Shown: positions 24,699-31,150 of the stretch, in pieces
How positions within the stretch are numbered: the first letter of the stretch is position 1
Layout of the letters: each line of letters opens with the position of its first letter
Source: Gemmatimonadota bacterium
GTDB taxonomy: Bacteria; Gemmatimonadota; Gemmatimonadetes; Gemmatimonadales; Gemmatimonadaceae
Assembly: GCA_019510405.1 (NCBI GenBank)
Contig: JAEKKK010000120.1
Coordinates: 1-37,330 of the forward strand
DNA length: 37,330 bases
Direction of reading: 5' to 3'
The notes under the pieces: generated by a model
What the model saw: only the letters and a program-made list of their open reading frames with translations
What the model was told of the DNA's origin: nothing
Database searches by the model: none
Translations under genes and position numbers: made by a program

Positions 24699-25850
24699 CT
24701 ACCGGCGCGCCGTCGCGCTTCCAGCCGTCCCGCCCGGCTTCTTCGCCGCGTCGTCCTCGGGCGTCTGCCCGATCATGCGGAGGAACTCGTTCGGGTCGTG
24801 CGAGGCGCGCAGACAGTCGTCGAGCGCGACGTCGCGGTTCATGTACAGGCCGTACAGCGCGTCGTTCATCGTCTGCATCCCGAACTTCTTGCCGCTCTGC
24901 ATCGTGCTGTAGATCTGGTGGATCTTGTCGTCGCGGATGAGCGCCCGGACGGCCGGCGTGACGACGAGGATCTCCGCCGCCATGGCGCGGCCGCGTCCCT
25001 TGGCCTTCGGCAGCAGCGTCTGCGTGACGATCCCCTCGAGCACGAAGGCGAGCTGCGCGCGCACCTGGCTCTGCTGGTGGCTGGGAAACACGTCGATGAT
25101 GCGGTTGATCGCCTCGGCTGCGCTGTTGGTGTGCAGCGTGGCGAACGCGAGGTGACCGGTCTCCGAGATCGTGAGCGCCGCCTGGATCGTGTCCAGGTCG
25201 CGCATCTCACCGATGAGGATGACGTCGGGGTCCTGCCGGAGCGCGTACTTGAGCGAGGCCTGGAAGCTCTTGGTGTCGGTCCCGACCTCGCGCTGGTTGA
25301 CGATGCAGCCCTGATGGCGGTGGATGAACTCGATCGGGTCTTCCACCGTGATGATGTGGCCGCGCCGCTCCTTGTTGATCTTGTCGATCATCGCGGCGAG
25401 CGTGGTCGACTTCCCACTTCCGGTCGGTCCCGTGACCAGGACCAGGCCACGCGGTCTCTCTGCCATCTTCCGGATCACCTCGGGGAGGCCGAGCTCCTCG
25501 AAGGTCTTGATCGAGAAGGGGATCTGCCGGATGACCATCGAGACGCAGCCGCGCTGCTTGAAGCAGTTGCCGCGGAAGCGGGCGAGGTTCTGGATGCCGA
25601 AGGAGAAATCGAGCTCGTCGTCCATCTCGAACCGCTTCTTCTGGTTCTCGGTGAGGACGGAGTAGGCGAGCTGCAGGGTGTCCTTCGGCGACATCACCAG
25701 CTCGAGATTCGAGTTGGTGATCTCACCATCGATTCGGAGCTTCGGGCGCTCGCCGGCCGTGATGTGCAGATCCGAGGCGTCCCGCTCGATCATCTCCTCG
25801 AGCAGGACGCGAAGGTTGACGGTGGCGGGCGCCTGAGCGGGTGCTGTCAT
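24699..25850 (-). CDS. pilT: Type IV pilus retraction ATPase PilT
   Basis: A 383-residue cytoplasmic hexameric ATPase that depolymerises pili and powers twitching and DNA uptake. Walker A is GPTGSGKS (141-148), the Asp box VEDPIEF is at 169-175, Walker B is DVILIGEMRD (209-218), and the His box is ATLHTNSA (237-244). The conserved retraction motif AIRNLIRE appears as VRALIRDDK at 301-309. The last 20 residues (Ala/Gly/Lys-rich) are an unconserved tail. The ATG at 25850 lacks an obvious Shine-Dalgarno. It lies between pilB and pilC on the same strand. Confidence 0.96.
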   Translation of the reverse strand: MTAPAQAPATVNLRVLLEEMIERDASDLHITAGERPKLRIDGEITNSNLELVMSPKDTLQLAYSVLTENQKKRFEMDDELDFSFGIQNLARFRGNCFKQRGCVSMVIRQIPFSIKTFEELGLPEVIRKMAERPRGLVLVTGPTGSGKSTTLAAMIDKINKERRGHIITVEDPIEFIHRHQGCIVNQREVGTDTKSFQASLKYALRQDPDVILIGEMRDLDTIQAALTISETGHLAFATLHTNSAAEAINRIIDVFPSHQQSQVRAQLAFVLEGIVTQTLLPKAKGRGRAMAAEILVVTPAVRALIRDDKIHQIYSTMQSGKKFGMQTMNDALYGLYMNRDVALDDCLRASHDPNEFLRMIGQTPEDDAAKKPGGTAGSATARR

Positions 25851-25916
25851 AGGAAAGGCTGCGGTGAACCGGCCGCCGAATGGGCGGTGGCGGCACGCCG
25901 GATTCGCGCGGCCCGA

Positions 25917-25957
25917 CGGTCGCGCTCCCGGTGATTGAAGACGAGCGAGCGCGACCG
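25917..25957. terminator. 11-bp stem between pilB and pilT
   Basis: CGGTCGCGCTC (25917-25927) and GAGCGCGACCG (25947-25957) are exact complements with a 19-base loop, in the 139-base gap downstream of pilB. There is no T-tract. It may be a processing or attenuation hairpin setting the pilB:pilT ratio. Confidence 0.45.
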
Positions 25958-25989
25958 GAGGAACACCCTCGCGCCCGATGTGCGGTGGA

Positions 25990-27822
25990 TCACGCCGACG
26001 TCTCGCGAATGATCTGCTCGAGCGTCGTGATCCCTTTCATGATCTTCATCCAGCCGTCCATGCGGAGGGTGAGCATCCCCTCCTCCACGGCGGCGTCCCG
26101 GATCTCCACGGCGCCGACGTTCATCATGACCAGCTTCCGGAGGCTCGGCGACATCGGCATGACCTCGTAGACGCCCTGGCGTCCCTTGAGCCCCGTGCCG
26201 TTGCAGGCGTCGCAGCCGCGTCCACGGAAATACGGGAGCTCGGAGACGGTCGTATCGAGGGTGATGTTCTTCAGCAGCGGCGCCGCCTCCTTGGTGGCCC
26301 GCGCCTTCGCGTTCTCGATCGTGTCCGGCGTGAACCGCAGATCGCGCAGCGTGGTCGTGCGCTTCACCTTCGCCGCGCTGAATTCCAGATCGGTGGGCGT
26401 GTACTGCTCCTTGCAGTTGCCGCAGATGCGGCGCACGAGACGCTGCGCCAGCACGAGGTTGAGCGCCGAGGCGACGTTGAACGGCTCGAGGCCCATGTCC
26501 ATGAGGCGGGTCACCGTCTCCGGCGCGGAGTTGGTGTGCAGGGTGCTGAGCACCATGTGGCCCGTGAGCGCTGCCTTGATCGCGATACCGCCCGTCTCGA
26601 GATCGCGGATCTCGCCGACCATGATGATGTTCGGGTCCTGCCGCAGGAACGCCTTCAGCGCCGCGGCGAAGGTCATCCCGATCTCCGTCCGCACCAGCAC
26701 CTGGTTGACGCCGTAGAGGTTGTACTCGACGGGGTCCTCCGCGGTCATGATGTTGACGTCGATGTTGTTGACCTTCGACAGCGCGGAGTAGAGCGTGGTC
26801 GTCTTGCCCGAGCCGGTCGGCCCGGTCACCAGGACCATGCCGTAAGGATTCTGCACCGCTTCCATGAGGTCGGCTTCGGCCTTGGGCTCGATGCCGAACT
26901 TCTCGAGGTCGAGGGTGAGGTTCCCCTTGTCGAGGATTCGGAGCACGATCTTCTCGCCGAAGAGCGTGGGCAGCGTCGACACGCGGTAGTCGATGACCTT
27001 CTTGCCCATCTTCAGCTTGATGCGGCCGTCCTGCGGCACGCGACGCTCGGCGATGTTGAGCTGCGCCATGATCTTGAAGCGCGAGATCAACGCGGCCTTG
27101 AGCTTCATCGGCGGCTTCATGACTTCCTGCAGCGCGCCGTCGACGCGATAGCGCACGCGGATGTCGTGCTCGAAGCACTCGAAGTGGATGTCCGACGCGC
27201 CGCGCTTGACCGCATCCGTGAGGATGGCGTTGATCAGCTTGACGACGGGCGCGTCCTCCATCTGCGCCTGGAGCGCGGCCGCGGAGACGTCTTCTTCCCG
27301 CTCCTCGACGACTTCGACGTCCCCTTCGCTCGCCATGTCGTCGATCACGCTCATCAGGTCGGCGACCTGATTCTCTGCCGCCGTCTCGTAGATCTTGTCG
27401 ACGGCGCTCTTGATCGAGAACTCTCCCCCGATGACGGGGAAGATGTCGTACCGCGTGATGAACTTGAGATCCTCGAGCACGCCGAGGTTCGTCGGATCCG
27501 CCATCGCGACGGTGAGCGTGCGTCCATCCCGCTTGAGCGGGAGGACGAGATGCTTCATCGCGAGATCGCCGGGGACGAGCTTGGCGATGCGTGGATCGAC
27601 CTCGAACCGCGACAGATCGACCGCCGGCATCTTGAACTGCCGAGCGAGGATCTTCGTGAGCTCGGTCTCCTGAATGAACCCGAGCTTGACGAGGTTGTAG
27701 CCGACGCGCGTCCCGCTCTGCTTCTGCTCCTGGATTGCCTTATCGAGCTGCTCGCGCGAGATGAGCTTCTCGCGTACGAGGAGATCGCCGAGTCGTTCGG
27801 GCGTGGCGACCGGAGCGGCCAT
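25990..27822 (-). CDS. pilB: Type IV pilus assembly ATPase PilB
   Basis: A 610-residue cytoplasmic ATPase that drives pilin polymerisation. The N-terminal MshEN-type domains (about 5-150; LGDLLVREKLISREQLDKAI) could bind cyclic-di-GMP. The catalytic half has DIHFE at 211-215, Walker A GPTGSGKT (334-341), the Asp box AEDPVEY, Walker B IIMVGEIRD and the His box STLHTN. Four Cys (C467, C470, C537, C540) form the zinc site typical of PilB/GspE. The length is slightly over the family norm. No Shine-Dalgarno is obvious before the ATG. Together with pilT and pilC it forms the core motor; no pilin gene is in the window. Confidence 0.96.
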   Translation of the reverse strand: MAAPVATPERLGDLLVREKLISREQLDKAIQEQKQSGTRVGYNLVKLGFIQETELTKILARQFKMPAVDLSRFEVDPRIAKLVPGDLAMKHLVLPLKRDGRTLTVAMADPTNLGVLEDLKFITRYDIFPVIGGEFSIKSAVDKIYETAAENQVADLMSVIDDMASEGDVEVVEEREEDVSAAALQAQMEDAPVVKLINAILTDAVKRGASDIHFECFEHDIRVRYRVDGALQEVMKPPMKLKAALISRFKIMAQLNIAERRVPQDGRIKLKMGKKVIDYRVSTLPTLFGEKIVLRILDKGNLTLDLEKFGIEPKAEADLMEAVQNPYGMVLVTGPTGSGKTTTLYSALSKVNNIDVNIMTAEDPVEYNLYGVNQVLVRTEIGMTFAAALKAFLRQDPNIIMVGEIRDLETGGIAIKAALTGHMVLSTLHTNSAPETVTRLMDMGLEPFNVASALNLVLAQRLVRRICGNCKEQYTPTDLEFSAAKVKRTTTLRDLRFTPDTIENAKARATKEAAPLLKNITLDTTVSELPYFRGRGCDACNGTGLKGRQGVYEVMPMSPSLRKLVMMNVGAVEIRDAAVEEGMLTLRMDGWMKIMKGITTLEQIIRETSA

Positions 27823-27963
27823 GGGGGAGGTCGGCGGCGAGGGTGCGCGGCGGCGCGCGGGGGAACGAAGTGGGCGACCGGGCGAGATGTGGCTCGCCGG
27901 ACGCCCGCGAGTACTGGAGTCTCGGCCTGCTCGCGCGGGGACCGCACGAACGGGCTGGAGCGC

Positions 27964-28587
27964 TCATGGTGGGGACGACGGACGGCCCGAAAAGGTGACG
28001 AGTGGAGCAAGCTGTCTCGCCGTGGCGATTCCGACCCCCTTCACCCGCTTGAGCGCGTCCATGGAACTGAAGGGACCGAAGGAATCCCGGTGGGCCACGA
28101 TGCGGTGCGCGAGCGCCGGCCCGACGCGCGGCAGCGCCTCGATCTCGCGCTCGGATGCGTGGTCCAGATCGACGGGGTGCGACGCCCCATTTTCTCGCGC
28201 ACCACGCTCCCCCCGAACCGTCATTTCCTGAACTGAACGGTTACCCCGGGCGTCCGTGTCGATCCGCGGCACCGGCGGGGCTGCACCGTTGGCGCCGAGG
28301 GCGCCGTCTGACCGGTCGAGAGGAGCGCCGAGTGGGTAGCCGATCACTCCGCCCACCTCGCGGGGGGCGGCGCCACGCTTCGGGCGGGCCAGCCGGACGC
28401 CGCGCCGCTTCGTTCCCTTCTGGGTAGCGGCGGCGGATTCCGCCGCGGTGGCCTGGCGGGCGAGGGCCTGCTGCTCGAGCGGTGTCGGTACGGGGGGAGC
28501 ACTGGCTCGTACGGCGCGAACGGCGCCACCCAGCAGCACCACGATCGCGACGAACGCCAGCGCCTTCTGCTCGGAGGGTGTGGGCAC
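27964..28587 (-). CDS. Membrane-anchored helix-hairpin-helix DNA-binding protein (ComEA-like)
   Basis: A 207-residue protein. Residues 7-27 are a hydrophobic anchor (ALAFVAIVVLLGGAVRAV); 28-135 is a long, Arg/Pro/Ala-rich linker. The C-terminal 65 residues contain tandem helix-hairpin-helix motifs: VDLDHASEREIEALPRVGPA and LAHRIVAHRDSFGPF with a second hairpin LKRVKGVGIATARQLAP. This is the layout of ComEA, which binds incoming double-stranded DNA in the periplasm during transformation. The start is a GTG at 28587 with no clear Shine-Dalgarno. It lies 141 bases upstream of pilB on the same strand, which supports a DNA-uptake role. Confidence 0.82.
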   Translation of the reverse strand: MPTPSEQKALAFVAIVVLLGGAVRAVRASAPPVPTPLEQQALARQATAAESAAATQKGTKRRGVRLARPKRGAAPREVGGVIGYPLGAPLDRSDGALGANGAAPPVPRIDTDARGNRSVQEMTVRGERGARENGASHPVDLDHASEREIEALPRVGPALAHRIVAHRDSFGPFSSMDALKRVKGVGIATARQLAPLVTFSGRPSSPP

Positions 28588-28742
28588 GCGCCGAAGTTGG
28601 CACCCTCCGCGAACGGACCGTCACCGATTCGACGCGGATCGGCCCATTCGTGCGCACCACGTCACGCCGCCGGGGTATCGGATGTCGAACCAGTGGAATC
28701 GAGCTACCGCTCGCGTGCGACTGCGGGCGGTAACGGGAATTC

Positions 28743-28781
28743 GTCATCCCGAGCGAGCGGAGCGAGTCGAGGGATCTGCAC
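28743..28781 (-). repeat. Dispersed repeat GTCATCCCGAGCGAGC...GATCTGCAC
   Basis: This 39-base copy matches the complement of 36357-36395 at nearly every position and 16114-16151 more loosely. Read leftward it supplies the last codons (GADPSTRSARSG) and the stop of the small membrane-protein frame at 28744. Confidence 0.85.
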
Positions 28782-29017
28782 CCGTTCGTCGCCTCACTCC
28801 GATCGAGATGATCCCGGCAAGGCACAGATACACGCCGAACACGGCCCAGAAACACCAATCCGCCGGCCCGGAGTGCCCGACCGATTCGATGCCATAGCGC
28901 CGCTCGATCATCGACCAGAGCGGGAGGAGCGCGATCGTGGCGGCGAAGGTGATCGGCATCCCGATCAGCACGCAGGATGGCCACGAGGACAAGCAGTCGG
29001 TGGAAGAGGATTCTCAA
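28744..29017 (-). pseudogene. Small two-helix membrane protein, apparently frameshifted
   Basis: The frame 28992-28744 encodes IGMPITFAATIALLPLWSM as one membrane segment, then ERRYGIESVGHSGPADWC and a second segment FWAVFGVYLCLAGIISIGV. The E-GIES-GHSGPADWC string is a signature I recognise from small uncharacterised membrane proteins. The expected N-terminus (LRILFHRLLVLVAIL, from a TTG at 29017) is in a different frame and joins after about 28960-28975, so one base appears lost or gained. Translation could also begin at the in-frame ATG at 28959 and give a shorter product. The C-terminal dozen residues come from the dispersed repeat. Function unknown. Confidence 0.55.
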
Positions 29018-29037
29018 GATGGCGATCGGGTTGAACG

Positions 29038-29994
29038 ATGGATCAGACTGAGTATCTGCGGCGCGTGCGGCTCGCGTTTCGTGCCGATCTCGCGGCCCCG
29101 CCGCCGCTCACCCTCCGCGGCGCGAACGCGGTGGACGGATACGACGAGCCGGACCCGTATGACGAGGCGATCGACGCGCCGACGGACGAGTACCTCGAGC
29201 GGTTCACATTCTGGGCGATGCCGTATCTCGACGCGCGGTCGTGGCGGCACTACCTGCCGCGCCTCATCGAGTACGCACTCGCGCACCCGACCGACCCGCG
29301 CATGGTCACCGAGGCGCTGGTCCGCTCGCTCCGTCCGCCCGACCGGCTCTCCCCTCGGCTCGCCACCCTCGACGCGAAGCAGGAAGCGGTGATCGTCGAT
29401 CTGCTCAAGCTGATCGCCGTGGACGACCGGGCGTTCAGCGCGCGGGACGACGCCATCGCCGCCCTGGAGGAGTGGTGGCTGCCGGGCGCCCGCGCGCGGG
29501 CGGCAGCCGCTGCGCCGCGCACGGTCGCACCGACCACCTATCGCGACGTCGGCGCGGGTCCGTACCGGCTCACCCTTCCCGCCACGCTCAGCGGAGGCGG
29601 AGTGCACCGCGTGCCCGGCGAGCATCGCACGCTGGAGACGTGGGGCGGTGTGCTCTGCTACGACATATATGCCAACGTGTTCGTGAACCTGCAGTCGTCG
29701 GCGGTTCGCCCGTGGCGCGACACGGTCGCGCAGATCGAGCGCTGGCTCGATCCCAAGGTCCGCACGTGGATGGAAGTGCCCGGCGCGCAGAAGGCGCTCC
29801 GCCTCGAGGGCGCGACCTATCGCTACAGCCCCGCGGAGCCGGAGCGCACGACGGTCGTCCTGGCGCTCGCCCGGAGCGAGATCGTCTCGCTCACCCTGCG
29901 CGCCGCCGAACGCCCCGACGTGCAGGCCGAGTTGAATCGCGTCATCAATTCGTTCGCGATCGTGGCCAGAGTTCAAGAGGGTCAGAGTCCTTGA
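29038..29994 (+). CDS. DUF6714-like protein with an extra C-terminal domain
   Basis: A 318-residue protein without signal peptide or membrane segment. Residues 1-125 resemble DUF6714: LRRVRLAFRADLAAPPPLTL, then ERFTFWAMPYLDARSWRHYL and PRLIEYAL, with LRPPDRLSPRLATLD and QEAVIVDLLKLIA. Residues 165-318 form a second, probably alpha/beta region (PYRLTLPATLSGGGVHRVPG, YDIYANVFVNLQSS) that I do not recognise. The final residues QEGQSP are encoded by the left arm of the 29972 palindrome, and the TGA lies in its loop. It converges on the M28 peptidase gene. No function can be assigned. Confidence 0.75.
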   Translation: MDQTEYLRRVRLAFRADLAAPPPLTLRGANAVDGYDEPDPYDEAIDAPTDEYLERFTFWAMPYLDARSWRHYLPRLIEYALAHPTDPRMVTEALVRSLRPPDRLSPRLATLDAKQEAVIVDLLKLIAVDDRAFSARDDAIAALEEWWLPGARARAAAAAPRTVAPTTYRDVGAGPYRLTLPATLSGGGVHRVPGEHRTLETWGGVLCYDIYANVFVNLQSSAVRPWRDTVAQIERWLDPKVRTWMEVPGAQKALRLEGATYRYSPAEPERTTVVLALARSEIVSLTLRAAERPDVQAELNRVINSFAIVARVQEGQSP

Positions 29995-30022
29995 AGGTTC
30001 AAGTGACTCTGACCCTCTTGAA
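29972..30022. terminator. Nested palindrome with GGGTCAGAGTC arms
   Basis: Arms TTCAAGAGGGTCAGAGTC (29972-29989) and its exact complement (30005-30022) enclose a second perfect hairpin CTTGAA-GG-TTCAAG (29990-30003), with a single unpaired T at 30004. The DUF6714-like gene stops inside the loop (29992-29994) and the leftward peptidase stop is at 30031, so the whole junction is one 51-base palindrome. It could terminate both transcripts. Confidence 0.85.
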
Positions 30023-30030
30023 GTGCGCGG

Positions 30031-30993
30031 CTACTGGTCGGTGATCAGGCCCAGCGCGACGTCGCCCACGGTCTGCAGGCTCCCCGCGGAGATCTTGTCC
30101 ATCGTGTCCTGCAGGGTGTGGTGATAGTTCGGGTTCGCCTGGCCGTCGGCGGTGGGCGGACCGTAGTCGAGATCGATCACGTCGATGACGCGGAGCCCCT
30201 TGTTGAGGAGCGGAACGTGGTCGTCGGTGACGTCGTAGCCTGAGCGCGCGACGAAGGCGCGCTCGTAGCCCATGTCGGCGGCTTTCTGCCACACTCGGCT
30301 CACCACCTCCGGCGCCTGCCGCATCGAATTCCCTTCCTGCAGGATGTTCAGATCCTTGTCCCCGATCATGTCCCACAGGATGCCGAAGATCGGACGATAG
30401 TCGGGGCTCGGCAGATGGTCGGCGAAGTACTGCGAGCCGAGCAGGACGTCCTTGTACGGCGCATCGAAGCTCTTGCCGTAGTCCTCGCCGTCGACGAAGA
30501 GCAGGTCGACGCCGACGTTGGGGGGCATCTTCTTGAGCGCGTCGCCGAGCGCGATGAACAGCCCGACCCCGGCCGCGCCGTCGTTGGCGCCGAGGATCGG
30601 CGTGCCCCGGTTCCCGAGGACCGGATCGGCGTCGGCCACCGGCCGGGTGTCCCAGTGCGTGACGTAGAGGATCCGCTGCGTCGCCGAGGGCCGGAAGCGC
30701 GCGAGGATGTTGCGGAGCGGGAGGTCCTTGCCGTCGACGGTCTTGTGCGTCCACCGCTGCTCGATCACCGTGTCGGCGCGCGCCTTCATCATCGCCACGA
30801 TCCAGTCACCCGCCTTCTGGGCCTGCGGCGTGCCGGGCACGCGCGGGCCGAACGCCACCTGCTGGCGCGCGTAGGACAGCGCCGAGTCGCCGGAGAAGGC
30901 CGTCTTGGCGCGCTGCGGCAGGCGATCGCACGCCGCGAGCGCGGGTAGTAGGGCGAGGGTGAGCAGGAGCGTGCGCGCGAGCGATGGTCTCAT
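30031..30993 (-). CDS. M28-family metallopeptidase or glutaminyl cyclase-like lipoprotein
   Basis: A 320-residue lipoprotein: signal LLLTLALLPALAAC with lipobox Cys22. The M28 zinc-site residues are visible: H113 in THWDTRP, D138 in GANDGAAG, E170/D171 in VDGEDYG, D208 in LWDMIGD, and H291/H292 in NYHHTLQDT. The ILGANDGAAGVG and THWDTRPVADADP strings are as close to bacterial and animal glutaminyl-peptide cyclotransferases as to aminopeptidases, so either activity is possible. I start at the ATG at 30993 where the signal begins; the upstream open frame is non-coding. The gene is divergent from lptF, 157 bases away. Confidence 0.9.
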   Translation of the reverse strand: MRPSLARTLLLTLALLPALAACDRLPQRAKTAFSGDSALSYARQQVAFGPRVPGTPQAQKAGDWIVAMMKARADTVIEQRWTHKTVDGKDLPLRNILARFRPSATQRILYVTHWDTRPVADADPVLGNRGTPILGANDGAAGVGLFIALGDALKKMPPNVGVDLLFVDGEDYGKSFDAPYKDVLLGSQYFADHLPSPDYRPIFGILWDMIGDKDLNILQEGNSMRQAPEVVSRVWQKAADMGYERAFVARSGYDVTDDHVPLLNKGLRVIDVIDLDYGPPTADGQANPNYHHTLQDTMDKISAGSLQTVGDVALGLITDQ

Positions 30994-31150
30994 GAATGCT
31001 TCGAAAGATGTTGTTGTCGTACGGCAGCAGACGCGTCCCTGCAGAGAGAGCACGAGCGGCGGCCCCTGCGTCGCCGCGCACCTATCGCGACGCGATGGGT
31101 ATGAAGAGGGAAAAGAAAAGACTTGAGCGCTCACGGCGCTGACCTCCCTG

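Noticed and set aside
30994-31150. Small coding frames between the M28 peptidase and lptF
   Set aside because: The longest (about 31095-31142, starting MGMKREKKRLERS) is 15 residues and matches nothing; it may be residue of the lost lptF 5' end but cannot be supported.
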